Assembly (NCBI GenBank): GCA_006226685.1
Contig: SBGG01000094.1
Span: 1 to 64,000 of the forward strand
Origin: Sphingomonadales bacterium
Lineage (GTDB): Bacteria > Pseudomonadota > Alphaproteobacteria > Sphingomonadales > Sphingomonadaceae
Length of the DNA stretch: 64,000 bases
Reading direction: 5' to 3'
The notes under the pieces were generated by a model. That model ran no database searches. It saw nothing but the letters and a program-made list of their open reading frames with translations, and was not told the origin of the DNA. The position numbers and the translations under genes are program-made. Shown one piece after another: positions 54,545 through 64,000 of this stretch (positions are counted from its first letter, which is position 1; the number at the start of each line of letters is the position of its first letter).

Positions 54545-55229
54545 ACCGACCCTTTTGGTCGACGGTACGGTCCTGCCGGTGCTGGTCCGCCGTTATCCCT
54601 GCGCCCGCTCTTATCGTCTGCGCTATGATGGCGCCGGAGGACGGGTGTTGCTGTCGATGCCGGCGCGCGGGGCGATGCGCGACGCGTTACGTTGGGCGCA
54701 GGGGCAGGAAAGCTGGATTCGCGGCCAGATGGCGGCGGCCCCCGAACGTACACCTCTCGGCCCCGGCGCGACGCTGATGATCGAAGGTGTGGAATGCCAG
54801 ATATCATGGGACCGGGCGCATGCGCGCACTCCGGTGCTGGCGGACGCGGAATTGCGGCTGGGCGGGCCGGAAGAACAGGTGGCGGCGCGGGTGGCGCGCT
54901 GGCTGCGCGCGCATGCGCTGGCGACGCTGACCCGCGAAACCCATCTCATTGCCGCGCGGGAGGGGCTATCCGTCGCCTCGGTCCGGGTCGGCGATCCGCG
55001 CAGCCGCTGGGGGAGTTGTTCGTCGGGCGGTATTATCCGCTATAGCTGGCGGCTGATCCTGGCGCCGCCGGAGGTGCGACTGGCGACCGTCGCCCATGAG
55101 GTGGCGCATTTGCTCCACATGGATCACAGCCCGGCCTTTCACGCTGCCCATGCCCGGTTGCTCGGGGCTGATCCGGCCCCGGCGCGGGCCTGGCTGCGCA
55201 CCTATGGAGCGGCACTGCACCGGGTCTGA
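54501..55229 (+). CDS. YgjP-like DUF45 metalloprotein
   Basis: This 242-residue protein belongs to the YgjP/WLM-like DUF45 metallopeptidase-fold family. The zinc motif is 'ATVAHEVAHLLHMDHSPAFHAAHARLLG' (HExxH plus downstream His), preceded by 'DPRSRWGSCSSGGIIRYSWRLILAPPEVRL', the family's signature. E. coli YgjP has been linked to UTP or nucleotide-related hydrolysis; the role here is open. The only ATG in frame is 54501, a 44-base overlap with ycgN; a TTG at 54558 would avoid it. Confidence 0.85.
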   Translation: MSWIWRIILSSGKSEPTLLVDGTVLPVLVRRYPCARSYRLRYDGAGGRVLLSMPARGAMRDALRWAQGQESWIRGQMAAAPERTPLGPGATLMIEGVECQISWDRAHARTPVLADAELRLGGPEEQVAARVARWLRAHALATLTRETHLIAAREGLSVASVRVGDPRSRWGSCSSGGIIRYSWRLILAPPEVRLATVAHEVAHLLHMDHSPAFHAAHARLLGADPAPARAWLRTYGAALHRV

Positions 55230-55321
55230 GACCCTGGCCGCGATTTCCGGTCGATCGTTTCCGACCGCCCTTCACCCTTTCCTCTATCGCAGCCGACCGA
55301 TCCCCGGTGGGAATCACGCCG

Positions 55322-57451
55322 TTACGGCACGGGCGGCGAAGATGGCGGAGTAGCCGGACGAGTGGCACCGCCGGGTTGCGCCGGTTGCGCGGGACGAGGT
55401 GTTCCCGTGCCCTGCGGTTTCGGTTCGGACGGCTGTCGATTGCGCTGCGTATCTCGGCCCAGCACATTGTCGATCCATTGCTGGTCGAGCCGTGCCGGGG
55501 GCGTTTCGACCGGATCGACGGCATCGGGGCCGCTGGGATAGGGGCCGTCTTCGACCGCGCCGGGGATCGGGTTTCCGTCCTCATCGACATAGCGGACATC
55601 GTCCGGCCCGCCATAATAGGCTTCGTTATCGGGTTCGAGCTGCCATTCCGGCAGGGTCACTTCGGTATCGAATTTTTCGACCGGTCGTTTCGCCACCGCC
55701 ACTTTCATGAAGGAAGCAAAGGCCCGCGCCGGCGCGCTGCCCCCGGCAAGGCCGCCGACTGCTTTCGCATCGTCCCGGCCCATCCATACGCCGGTCGTGA
55801 TGCCGCTCGAAAAACCGAGGAACCATCCGTCCTTGTTGGCGGTAGTGGTGCCGGTCTTGCCAGCGACCGGACGGCCGATCTGGGCGGCGCGGCCGGTACC
55901 GGTATTGACCGCCGTCTGCATCAGGTCGGTCATCCCCGCCGCGACCCAGGGGGCGACCAGCACCCGGCTGGTGTCGTCCTGATGGGTGTAGAGCACACGG
56001 CCTTCCGCAGTCGTCACCTTGGTGATGCCATAAGGGGTGACGGCAATGCCCTTGCGCGCGACCGAAGCAAAGGCCCGCGTCATGTCGATCAGGCGCACGT
56101 CGGATGAACCGAGCACCATCGATGGATGGGTGTTGACCGGCGTGGTAATGCCGAAACGGCGGGCCATGTCGGCGATGGTGCCGAAACCGACTTCCTGCCC
56201 CAGCTTCGCCGCGACCGTGTTGATCGAATAGGCGAAGGCTGTGCGGATGTTGATCTCCCCGGCAAAGCGGCCATTGCTGTTGCGCGGGCTCCACCCATTA
56301 ATATCCACCGGTTCGTCGACCACCGCGGTTTCCGGGGTATAGCCAGCCTCCAGCGCCGCCAGATAGACGAACAGCTTGAACGCCGATCCGGGTTGTCGTT
56401 CCGCCGTGGTGGCCCGGTTATAGTTGGACGAGACATAATCGAGGCCGCCGACCATCGCGCGCACCGCACCGTCCTTATCCAGCGATACCAGCGCGGCCTG
56501 CGTGCCTTTGGGAGCATTGGCGCGCAAGGCCGCCGTTGCCGCATTCTGCATGCCGAGGTCGATGGTGGTGTAAACCTCCAGCGGCTCATTGGGTTCGTCG
56601 ATCAGCGTGTCGAGCTGCGGCAAGGCCCAGTCGGTGAAATAGCGCACGCTGTTCTGCGGCGGTTCGGGCGCCATTGCGACATGATCGAGATCGGCCCCGG
56701 CCCGCTCGGCCGAACTGATCGTCCCGTTCGCCTGCATCACGTCGAGCACGACGCCAGCGCGGCCGAGGGCAGCATCGGCATCGGCGGTGGGGCTATAGCT
56801 GGAGGGCGCCTTGACCAGACCGGCGATGATCGCGGCTTCGGGCAGGCTCAGCTTCGTTCCGGGGTGGCCGAAGAATTTGCGACTGGCGGCGTCGATGCCA
56901 TAGGCGCCGCCGCCGAAATAGACCTTGTTGAGATACAGCTCCAATATCTGCTGTTTGGAGAATTTGCGTTCCATCGCGAGCGCGAGGATCATCTCCCGCA
57001 CCTTGCGGCCGAAGGAATAGCTGTTGTTGAGGAAGATGTTGCGGGTGAGCTGTTGCGTAATGGTCGATGCACCCTGCATGCGCCGCCCGGTGCCCCGGTT
57101 CTCGACCGCGAACCAGGTCGCGCGGGCCATGCCGATCGGGTCAACGCCGGGGTGATGATAATAGCGTTTGTCCTCGACGGAGACGATCGCCCTGGTCATT
57201 ATATCGGGAATCTGGTCATAGGAGAGCCAGCGGCCGAAACTGGGGCCGAGCGACACGATGACGCTGCCGTCCGCCGCATGCACGCGGATCATCTGCCCGT
57301 TGGGCGAGGATTTGAGGCTTTCGAAGCTCGGCAGGGACTGCATCGCGACGACAACCGCCGCGACCAGCGCGATAAGACCGCCCAGCCCGAGCACTATGCC
57401 TGTCTTGAGGAGACGGACGAACCAGATTTTCGCCTTTTTAGGCTTCGCCAT
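55322..57451 (-). CDS. Class A penicillin-binding protein (PBP1A type)
   Basis: This 709-residue protein has an N-terminal membrane anchor (about 17-40), a GT51 glycosyltransferase ('AIVSVEDKRYYHHPGVDPIGMARA', 'GASTITQQLTRNIFL'), and a transpeptidase with 'PGSAFKLFVYLAAL' (SxxK), 'YSINT' (SxN) and 'VAGKTGTTTANKDGWFLGFS' (KTG). It polymerises and crosslinks peptidoglycan. A long Pro/Gly-rich tail follows, probably disordered. The GT domain is shorter than in E. coli PBP1A and the ODD insert is reduced, as in alphaproteobacteria. Confidence 0.94.
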   Translation of the reverse strand: MAKPKKAKIWFVRLLKTGIVLGLGGLIALVAAVVVAMQSLPSFESLKSSPNGQMIRVHAADGSVIVSLGPSFGRWLSYDQIPDIMTRAIVSVEDKRYYHHPGVDPIGMARATWFAVENRGTGRRMQGASTITQQLTRNIFLNNSYSFGRKVREMILALAMERKFSKQQILELYLNKVYFGGGAYGIDAASRKFFGHPGTKLSLPEAAIIAGLVKAPSSYSPTADADAALGRAGVVLDVMQANGTISSAERAGADLDHVAMAPEPPQNSVRYFTDWALPQLDTLIDEPNEPLEVYTTIDLGMQNAATAALRANAPKGTQAALVSLDKDGAVRAMVGGLDYVSSNYNRATTAERQPGSAFKLFVYLAALEAGYTPETAVVDEPVDINGWSPRNSNGRFAGEINIRTAFAYSINTVAAKLGQEVGFGTIADMARRFGITTPVNTHPSMVLGSSDVRLIDMTRAFASVARKGIAVTPYGITKVTTAEGRVLYTHQDDTSRVLVAPWVAAGMTDLMQTAVNTGTGRAAQIGRPVAGKTGTTTANKDGWFLGFSSGITTGVWMGRDDAKAVGGLAGGSAPARAFASFMKVAVAKRPVEKFDTEVTLPEWQLEPDNEAYYGGPDDVRYVDEDGNPIPGAVEDGPYPSGPDAVDPVETPPARLDQQWIDNVLGRDTQRNRQPSEPKPQGTGTPRPAQPAQPGGATRPATPPSSPPVP

Positions 57452-57697
57452 GCCGTAATGAGTCCGCGCTGATACTATTTTCCCGGCTTAGCCTGACGGA
57501 GAATCCGCCGCAAGCCGCCTTTCACAAGCCATGACGGGATTGAACCTCGACTGAACGGAGGCAGGCATCGTTCTGGCGTAATGACGTCAGCTTTTGAGGA
57601 GATGACGCATTGACTCAGGCGCTGGCTGCACCCGCTCTGTCTTTGTTATGGCATTGTTTTCAATGTAAAATCAGTGCCCGATTCTACATGCGATGCC

Positions 57698-58090
57698 TCA
57701 GTCCGGCTGGAATTCCATCGACGCGCTATTGATGCAGTAGCGCAGGCCGTTTTCGGCGGGGCCATCCGGAAAGACATGGCCAAGATGCCCGCCACAGCGG
57801 GCGCACCGCACCTCGACCCGGCGCATACCGTGGCTGATGTCCACATGTTCGTCGATGATCTCGTCCGTCACCGGCTCGGTAAAGCTGGGCCAGCCCGAAC
57901 CGCTGTCATATTTTTTTGCGGACGAGAACAGCTCGGTACCGCATCCGGCGCAGAGGTAGACTCCCGCCGCCTTCATCCGTTCATAGGCGCCGGTAAAGGC
58001 CCGTTCCGTGCCTGCTTCGCGCAATATATGATATTGCTCCGGGGTCAGCCGGTCGCGCCATTCGGCTTCGGTTAGTTTGATCTTGTCCAT
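57698..58090 (-). CDS. msrB: Peptide-methionine (R)-S-oxide reductase MsrB
   Basis: This 130-residue enzyme repairs methionine-R-sulfoxide. Zinc CxxC pairs are 'YLCAGCGTELFSSAKKYDSGSGWPSF' and 'VRCARCGGHLGHVFPDGP'; the catalytic Cys is in 'RYCINSASMEF'. Length is standard. The 246 bases between it and the PBP gene show no further gene. Confidence 0.96.
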   Translation of the reverse strand: MDKIKLTEAEWRDRLTPEQYHILREAGTERAFTGAYERMKAAGVYLCAGCGTELFSSAKKYDSGSGWPSFTEPVTDEIIDEHVDISHGMRRVEVRCARCGGHLGHVFPDGPAENGLRYCINSASMEFQPD

Positions 58091-58261
58091 GGCATGAATA
58101 TGCGGGTTCCTCTTCCCCGCCGCAAGGGGCCGCGAACCGTTCTCCCCGGGAAACCGTTGCCGGAGCGCGCTGCGCTGGATCTGACATAGATTGCGCGTTT
58201 CAGACCCTGGTGTCGCATCGTTTCAAGCGCGAGACCGGTTTCCATTTTTGCACAGGACGCC

Positions 58262-59287
58262 CTATCGCCCCCGCGCCGCCTGCCGCGCAATGGTGAGCAG
58301 TTCCTGCCGCACCACAACTTCCCCCGGTCCGCGCGAATCGCGGGTGGCCCGTTCGGCGGTGAGCAGCCGATGCATCAGCCGCGAGATCGACTCCGCCGGC
58401 CAGTTGCGGGCCTGCCGCTGGACATGGGGTTTGTCCTTCCAGAAAATCGCCTTCCCCTGCGCCTCGATCGCACGGTCGAGGCCGCCGTTGCGCTCGGCTT
58501 CGGCGTGGATCGCGCCGATCAGCATCGCGCGGGAAAGCAGCGGCCGGGTGATCGCGGCGAGCGGTGTCCCGCTGGCCGCCAGCATGGCGAGCTCATGGTG
58601 GAGACGATCAACATCGCCGCCCAGCACCGCATTGACCAGCGGGCCGATATCGGCGTCTATCGCTTCGGCGGACAGCGCCTCATAGGCCTCCATCGTCGCT
58701 TCGGCGGGGTGTTCCGGCGCGGCGTCGCAATAAAGGGCGAGCTTTTCCACTTCGCCGGCCATCAGCGCCCGGTCGTTCCCGGCGACATCGGCGATGCGCC
58801 GGGCAATGTCCGGCGGCAGGCGCAGCCCTTGCTCCCGTGCGATGCCGACGGCGATCTGCGCCGCCTCGCGCTCGTCGGGAACATAGCTGGCAAAGGCCAT
58901 GGCCGCCGGATGATCGAGACAGAGTTTTGCCAGTTTCGACGTGGCGCGGATCGCACCCGCTAGCAGGATAACCGGGTTGCCCGCCTGCGCCGCGCCGAGC
59001 AGCGCATCGACGGCGGCTACGCTTTCCTCTCCGGCGCCGGTTACGCGAATCCAACGTTTGTCGCCGAACATCGAGAGTGCGGCGGCCTCGTCCGATAGGC
59101 GTGCGGGATCGGCCCGCAGTGTAGCCCCATCCATATCGATACGTTCCGCATTCTCCCCCATCGCCCGTTCGAGCCGCTTCATCAGCGCGAGGCTGCCCGC
59201 CTCGTCAGGACCATAAAGCAGGAAAAGACGCAGGTCGGATGGCGGCGCGTCGAGCGCCTTTTCGATCTGGGACCGATTGGCCTTCAC
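58262..59287 (-). CDS. holA: DNA polymerase III delta subunit
   Basis: This 341-residue clamp-loader subunit matches HolA: N-terminal 'SQIEKALDAPPSDLRLFLLYGPDEAGSLALMKRLERAMG', 'FGDKRWIRVTGAGEESVAAVDALLG' and the 'DIARRIADVAGNDRALMAGEVEKLALYCD' helical region. It starts at GTG 59287, which overlaps the lptE stop (GTGA), in the conserved leuS-lptE-holA order. Confidence 0.94.
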   Translation of the reverse strand: MKANRSQIEKALDAPPSDLRLFLLYGPDEAGSLALMKRLERAMGENAERIDMDGATLRADPARLSDEAAALSMFGDKRWIRVTGAGEESVAAVDALLGAAQAGNPVILLAGAIRATSKLAKLCLDHPAAMAFASYVPDEREAAQIAVGIAREQGLRLPPDIARRIADVAGNDRALMAGEVEKLALYCDAAPEHPAEATMEAYEALSAEAIDADIGPLVNAVLGGDVDRLHHELAMLAASGTPLAAITRPLLSRAMLIGAIHAEAERNGGLDRAIEAQGKAIFWKDKPHVQRQARNWPAESISRLMHRLLTAERATRDSRGPGEVVVRQELLTIARQAARGR

Positions 59288-59811
59288 GGGTTGGCGGCCG
59301 CTGCGCCCTGATCGGCGGCGACCTTCTGCGCCATGCGGGTGATGATCTGGTCGGCGATGATGCTTGCCAGCCGCTCCAGCGCCGTATCTTCAGCGGCGAT
59401 GGTCGCATATTCGCTGCCGGCAACATCGATGCCGACATCGGATCCTGCGGTCGCATCCATCACCACCGTGCCGGTGGCCGTGTCGAACAGCTGATAGCGG
59501 GCGCGCAGCGTGCGGCGTTCCCGCGTCACCGCATCGTCGGTGCGGATACCGAAGCCGGTAATCTGGTCGTCCAGCCTCACCGCCAGCCGATAATGCGGGC
59601 CATTACCGCCGGAAATCGCCTCCAGCCGGTCGTGCAGCGCGTTGCGCACCAGCCAGCCGCCTTTCCCTTCGATCGGGTCGATCGTAACGCTGCCCAGCCC
59701 TTGCGCCACCGCGCCTTTGGATCCGTCCGCATAAAGCGGATGCAGGCCACAGGCGGACAGCAGCACAGGCATGGCCGTCAGGGCGGCAAGGGTGGCGAGC
59801 GCGCGCTTCAT
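59284..59811 (-). CDS. lptE: LPS-assembly lipoprotein LptE
   Basis: This 175-residue lipoprotein has the lipobox '[14 protein letters not shown]' (Cys about 21) and the LptE-like core '[24 protein letters not shown]....[16 protein letters not shown]'. It plugs the LptD barrel that inserts lipopolysaccharide or, in sphingomonads, glycosphingolipid-bearing outer membranes, where the exact cargo is unclear. It overlaps leuS and holA by four bases each. Confidence 0.92.
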   Translation of the reverse strand: MKRALATLAALTAMPVLLSACGLHPLYADGSKGAVAQGLGSVTIDPIEGKGGWLVRNALHDRLEAISGGNGPHYRLAVRLDDQITGFGIRTDDAVTRERRTLRARYQLFDTATGTVVMDATAGSDVGIDVAGSEYATIAAEDTALERLASIIADQIITRMAQKVAADQGAAAANP

Positions 59812-62354
59812 ATCACCAGATTGACCAAACGGTCGGGCACCACAATCACTTTTTTCGGCGTGGCGCCGTCGAGCGTGCGGGCGACATTGGGCGCGGCGAG
59901 CGCCAGCCGTTCCAGCTCATCCTTCGGCAGGCCCTTGGGCACGGTGATGGTATCGCGCAGCTTGCCCATCACCTGACAGGCGATCGTCACCTCATCTTCG
60001 ACCAGCATTGCCGGGTCGACCGGGGGCCACGCCGCATCCGCGATCAGGCCTTCGCAGCCCATATCGGACCACGCCTCTTCCGCCAGATGCGGCACCATCG
60101 GCGCGACCAGCAGGGCAAGCGCGCGGATCGCGTCCGTGCGGCTCGCCGATGGTCCGGCTTTCTCGATTGCGTTGGTCAGTTCGTATATCTTCGCCACCGC
60201 CTTGTTGAAGGACAGCGCCTCAATATCTTTGGCAATGCCGTCGATGGTCTGGTGCAGCTTGCGGGTGAGCGCCTTGTCGGTGCCGCCCCTGTCCTCGCCA
60301 CCTTTGTTGGTGCCGCCCTCGCCCTGATCGCCGGCCTCGCCGAACAGCCTCCACAGCCGGTTGACGAACCGCCAGGACCCTTCGATGCCGCTGGCCGTCC
60401 AGGGCAGGTCGCGTTCCGGCGGGCTGTCGCTCAGCATGAACCAGCGGACCGCGTCCGCGCCATATTGGTCGATAATGTCATCGGGATCGACGACATTCTT
60501 CTTCGACTTCGACATTTTCTCGACGCGGCCGATAGTCACCGGCTCCCCGCCTGCGACCGTAACGAGGCTGTCGCCGCGCTTTTCGACATCCTGCGGCGCG
60601 AGCCAGTGTCCTGCCGGATCCTTATAGGTTTCGTGCGTGACCATGCCCTGCGTGAACAGGCCCGCAAACGGTTCTTTCACGTCGATCTTGCCGCAATAAT
60701 TCAGTGCCCGCGTCCAGAAACGGGCATAGAGCAGGTGCAGGATCGCATGTTCGATCCCGCCAATATATTGCCCGACCGGCAGCCATTGTTCGGCCACCGC
60801 CTTGTCGAACGGCTTGTCGTCCGGCTGGCTGGCGAAACGGATGAAATACCAACTCGAATCGACGAAGGTATCGAGCGTATCCGTCTCGCGCCGCGCCGCC
60901 TTGCCGCATTTGGGGCAGTCGACATGCTTCCAGGTCGGATGGCGTTCCAGCGGGTTGCCGGGAATGTCGAAGCTGACATCCTCGGGCAGCGTCACCGGAA
61001 GCTGGTCCTTCGGCACCGGCACCACGCCACAATCGTCGCAGTGGATGAACGGGATCGGCGTACCCCAGTAACGCTGGCGCGAAACGCCCCAGTCGCGCAG
61101 GCGCCACACGGTGGTCCCCTGCCCCCAGCCCTCGGTTTCGGCGCGGGCGATGACGGCGGCCTTGGCGGCCTCGATCTCCATGCCGTTCAGAAAATCGGAG
61201 TTGATGAGCGCGCCGGGCCCGGTCCATGCCTCATCCCCGACCGGCGTGTCTTCGCCATCGGGCGACACCACGCGCGGCGTGGGCAGCATATATTTGCGTG
61301 CGAAATCCAGGTCGCGCTGGTCATGCGCGGGCACGGCCATCACCGCACCGGTGCCATAATCCATCAGCACGAAATTGGCGACGAACAGCGGCAGCTTGGC
61401 ACCCGTGAACGGATGGATCACGGAAAGGCCGGTATCATAGCCCTTCTTTTCCTGCGTTTCGACCTCGGCGGCGGCGGTGCCGGTCTTGCGGCACTCCTCG
61501 GCAAAGGCGGCGAGGTTCGCGTCCTTTTCGGCCAGCGCCAGCGCGATCGGATGATCGGCTGCGACGGCGGCGAAGCTTGCGCCGAAAATCGTGTCCGGAC
61601 GGGTGGAAAACACTTCCAGCTCAGTAATGTCGCCGACCGGGGCATCCAGCTTGAACCGGAATTGCAGGCCGACCGACTTGCCGATCCAGTTTTCCTGCAT
61701 CAACCGTACTTTTTCCGGCCACTGGTCGAGCGTCTTCAACCCATCCAGCAGATCGTCGGCAAATTGCGTGATCTTCAGGAACCACTGGTTGAGCTTGCGC
61801 TTTTCCACCGGCGCGCCGGAACGCCAGCCCTTGCCGTCGATCACCTGCTCATTGGCGAGCACGGTCATGTCGACCGGGTCCCAGTTGACCGCGCTTTCCT
61901 TGCGATAGACGAGGCCCGCCTCATAAAGATCGAGGAACAGCGCCTGTTCCTGACCATAATAATCGGGCTCGCAGGTCGCCAGCTCCCGGCTCCAGTCGAG
62001 TGCGAAGCCAAGGCGTTTCAGCTGCGCCTTCATGTTGGCGATGTTGGAGCGGGTCCAGTCGCCGGGATGGACCTTCTTTTCCATCGCCGCATTTTCGGCG
62101 GGCATGCCGAACGCGTCCCAGCCCATCGGGTGCAGCACCTCATGGCCGATCATCCGGCGGAAGCGCGCGAGTACGTCGCCCATCGTGTAATTGCGGACAT
62201 GGCCGATATGGATGCGCCCGGAAGGATAAGGGAACATCTCCAGCACATAGGATCGCGGCTTGTCGGATGTGTCGTCGGCGCGGAAGCTTTGCTTCTCGTC
62301 CCAAATGCGCTGCCACTTGGCGTCCGCTTCCAACGGATTGAAGCGCCTCTGCAT
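59808..62354 (-). CDS. leuS: Leucine-tRNA ligase
   Basis: This 848-residue class I synthetase has the HIGH motif '[26 protein letters not shown]', a CP1 editing domain ('[18 protein letters not shown]') and the KMSKS motif '[18 protein letters not shown]', then the anticodon-binding and C-terminal domains. A Gly-rich insert ('[22 protein letters not shown]') breaks the anticodon-binding region. Length is normal. It is the first gene of the leuS-lptE-holA chain. Confidence 0.97.
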   Translation of the reverse strand: MQRRFNPLEADAKWQRIWDEKQSFRADDTSDKPRSYVLEMFPYPSGRIHIGHVRNYTMGDVLARFRRMIGHEVLHPMGWDAFGMPAENAAMEKKVHPGDWTRSNIANMKAQLKRLGFALDWSRELATCEPDYYGQEQALFLDLYEAGLVYRKESAVNWDPVDMTVLANEQVIDGKGWRSGAPVEKRKLNQWFLKITQFADDLLDGLKTLDQWPEKVRLMQENWIGKSVGLQFRFKLDAPVGDITELEVFSTRPDTIFGASFAAVAADHPIALALAEKDANLAAFAEECRKTGTAAAEVETQEKKGYDTGLSVIHPFTGAKLPLFVANFVLMDYGTGAVMAVPAHDQRDLDFARKYMLPTPRVVSPDGEDTPVGDEAWTGPGALINSDFLNGMEIEAAKAAVIARAETEGWGQGTTVWRLRDWGVSRQRYWGTPIPFIHCDDCGVVPVPKDQLPVTLPEDVSFDIPGNPLERHPTWKHVDCPKCGKAARRETDTLDTFVDSSWYFIRFASQPDDKPFDKAVAEQWLPVGQYIGGIEHAILHLLYARFWTRALNYCGKIDVKEPFAGLFTQGMVTHETYKDPAGHWLAPQDVEKRGDSLVTVAGGEPVTIGRVEKMSKSKKNVVDPDDIIDQYGADAVRWFMLSDSPPERDLPWTASGIEGSWRFVNRLWRLFGEAGDQGEGGTNKGGEDRGGTDKALTRKLHQTIDGIAKDIEALSFNKAVAKIYELTNAIEKAGPSASRTDAIRALALLVAPMVPHLAEEAWSDMGCEGLIADAAWPPVDPAMLVEDEVTIACQVMGKLRDTITVPKGLPKDELERLALAAPNVARTLDGATPKKVIVVPDRLVNLVI

Positions 62355-62426
62355 GATTTTCGGCTCCCCAGCGGGGCACGGTCGGCCCGCCCCGCCTTCT
62401 TTAAAATAGCTGGATTAAGACGGCGA

Positions 62427-62894
62427 TCAGCCCGGATTGACGGCCGAGCGGCGCAGGTCGCGCGCCCTGGTGAGGATGATCTCCTCCAGCTTCTGCACGG
62501 TCGCGGCCTTTACGGGCGCATCGACCCACTGGCCGTTCTGCATCACCTGCCGGCTGGCGGCGACGCGCAGCGCATCGGCGCGCAGATCCTGATCGAGAAT
62601 CGAAATGGTCAGCTTCATCCGTTCATTGGGCGCATCTGGATTGGCATACCAGTCGGTAACGATCACGCCGCCGCTGCTGTCGGTCTGAAGCATCGGCATG
62701 AAAGACAGCGTGTCGAGGGTCGCGCGCCACAAATAGCTGTTCACGCCGATCGTCGTTACCTTCGATGCGGCGATGTCGGCCTTTGGCCGGCCCTTGCCGC
62801 CGCCGCAGGCGGCTAGCGCCGCGACCGCCGTCAGGGCGAGCATTCGGGGCAACAGGCTGCCGGGAAACAGGGTGGACGTGAACCGCACGGTCAT
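62427..62894 (-). CDS. DUF3576 family lipoprotein
   Basis: This 155-residue protein has a lipoprotein signal ('MLALTAVAALAACGGG', Cys about 30) and the DUF3576 core 'IGVNSYLWRATLDTLSFMPMLQTDSSGGVIVTDWYANPDAPNERMKLTISILDQDLRADALRVAASRQV'. The family is alphaproteobacterial, placed before leuS, and of unknown function; an outer-membrane location is likely from the lipidation. It stands 72 bases before leuS and may share its transcript. Confidence 0.92.
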   Translation of the reverse strand: MTVRFTSTLFPGSLLPRMLALTAVAALAACGGGKGRPKADIAASKVTTIGVNSYLWRATLDTLSFMPMLQTDSSGGVIVTDWYANPDAPNERMKLTISILDQDLRADALRVAASRQVMQNGQWVDAPVKAATVQKLEEIILTRARDLRRSAVNPG

Positions 62895-63186
62895 GGCGTA
62901 CTTTCTTACATTGCGGAAACGGATAAGGCGTCCGGTCCCGACAGGATCGCTTGCCGCATCTATAGCCAGACTGTGCCAATCGGCAAGCCCGGCAATGGCG
63001 GAGAGGCGGCGGAAACGGGATCGGTTCGGAAAGCCGGACTCCGCTGCTTCCTTGGCGGGGTGACGGCGGACTGTGTATTTTGTGCAACAAGCGGAAATTT
63101 TAGCGGTGTCCGGGTGGAAATTCCCGGATCCTTCGCCTATCGTCCTTTACATATAAAAGGGTGGTTGCAGAGTCGGATTTTATATT

Positions 63187-63921
63187 ATGGCCGGGTTCAG
63201 GGGGCATATCGCGATAATCGCAGTGGCGGGCATAGCTTCCGCCGCGCTCGCCGCGCCCGCGATCGGCGCTGCTTCCGACCTTCTGCGCGGCCATTCCGCC
63301 ATGCCCGTTTCGCTCGACGATCTGGGCAGCATTTCTTCCTTCACGCCGACGATTCGTGACGAGCGTTTGTCTTCGGCCTATGCGCGGGCCGCGGTCAGCC
63401 GCAATGCCCGCAACTTCCGATTCACGCCGACCAGCGGGTCGATGAGCGGCCGGCGTGAGATTACCGTGCTGGTCCGGGCCGATCGCGGTGCGGGCCGGTC
63501 CGATGATCGGGCATCCTCGCTCAATCTCACGCCTCTGGCATTTAATCTGGATGCGTCGCGCGGCTGGCGTAAATTTGCTCTGCCTGAAACGGTGGGCCGT
63601 AAGCCGCTTGATCCGGTTTCGCTGGATCTGGCCGGGGTTGGCAATTTCTCGCTCGACAAGGGCGGCGCAGGCAAGGGCAAGCCGTCGCGGTTGAAGACCA
63701 ATGTGCTGGTCGATGCGCGCCGTGATGTCGGCAGCGGGCCACAGACTCTGACCGGTGAACGTCCGTACAGCGTTGATGTCGGCAGCAGCTACTCGCTGAC
63801 CCGTAACCTCAACGTGACGGCCGGTGTGCGTTATGCCGGTCCTGATAACCGCCTCGCGCCGATCACCGATCAGCGTCAGGACAATCAGGCGCTTTACATC
63901 GGCACCATCTTCAAATTCTGA
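63187..63921 (+). CDS. Probable outer-membrane protein of unknown function
   Basis: This 244-residue protein has a Sec signal (about 1-29, 'MAGFRGHIAIIAVAGIASAALAAPAIGAA'). The mature part has Arg/Ser-rich loops, then 'RREITVLVRADR' and 'VSLDLAGVGNFSLDKGGAGKGK', and the end 'SVDVGSSYSLTRNLNVTAGVRYAGPDNRLAPITDQRQDNQALYIGTIFKF'. Alternating hydrophobic strands and the final Phe fit an outer-membrane beta-barrel or barrel-like family. I do not recognise it. It is divergent from the DUF3576 gene, with 292 bases of promoter-type sequence between them in which I see no gene. Confidence 0.75.
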   Translation: MAGFRGHIAIIAVAGIASAALAAPAIGAASDLLRGHSAMPVSLDDLGSISSFTPTIRDERLSSAYARAAVSRNARNFRFTPTSGSMSGRREITVLVRADRGAGRSDDRASSLNLTPLAFNLDASRGWRKFALPETVGRKPLDPVSLDLAGVGNFSLDKGGAGKGKPSRLKTNVLVDARRDVGSGPQTLTGERPYSVDVGSSYSLTRNLNVTAGVRYAGPDNRLAPITDQRQDNQALYIGTIFKF

Positions 63922-64000
63922 TCCGGTTTACGGGTTCGGGTTCATCCTGTCGGGGTGAGCGGTGGTCAGAATCTCTGTTTTCTCAGGATCGGGGCCGCTT

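Noticed and set aside
60087..62816. 909-codon frame opposite leuS
   Set aside because: Purely antisense to leuS with charged low-complexity sequence; a codon-bias shadow.

Overview
The window is a chromosomal segment of a GC-rich alphaproteobacterium, most likely a sphingomonad (Sphingobium/Sphingomonas type). Three things point there: the gene order around the replication origin (parB-parA-rsmG-mnmG ... mnmE ... rho-hemJ-hemE-[origin]-ppsR-maf-aroE-coaE-dnaQ), protein families typical of the group (DUF6489, DUF1491, DUF3576, MJ0042 zinc-ribbon protein), and an IS6100 copy, an element common in sphingomonads. There are no rRNA genes, no CRISPR array and no prophage. One tRNA (Leu, GAG) is present.

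Bases 1-93 are the right end of an IS6100 inserted into the Tad-pilus secretin gene cpaC; only the 3' part of cpaC remains here. Bases 94-9844 are a Tad/Flp pilus locus on the + strand: cpaC remnant, small lipoprotein, three TadE/TadG-type pseudopilins, CpaE/TadZ, the CpaF ATPase, TadB, TadC, a TadD-like TPR lipoprotein and the CpaA prepilin peptidase. Converging on it is a NarX/NarL-type two-component pair (10040-12335).

From 12.5 to 34.7 kb the genes are mostly housekeeping: tRNA-Leu; ftsEX with a DUF218 protein and an acyltransferase; tyrA and hisC, converging; a tandem PilZ protein; prfC; the rpmI-rplT-pheS-pheT block; pfkB; hisN; prs; nadE; gltX; a cyclophilin; and a nitroreductase.

From 34.7 to 46 kb lies the origin domain. 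parB, parA, rsmG and mnmG overlap by four bases each and carry two perfect parS sites, one inside rsmG and one upstream of mnmG. A membrane protein of unknown function on the opposite strand separates mnmG from mnmE. mnmE, DUF6489, TerC, rho, hemJ and hemE follow. The 293-base hemE-ppsR gap holds three perfect and two near-perfect DnaA boxes next to an AT-rich stretch and is very probably the chromosomal origin.

From 46 to 51.7 kb, ppsR-maf-aroE-coaE, dnaQ, long-form hpf, ptsN, a thioesterase and a DUF1491 protein run away from the origin. The hpf-ptsN gap can fold into a strong two-part RNA structure. From 51.8 to 64 kb come a SleB hydrolase, an ankyrin protein, sco1-ycgN-ygjP, a class A PBP, msrB, the DUF3576-leuS-lptE-holA run, and a probable outer-membrane protein. 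No gene-free stretch exceeds 300 bases.
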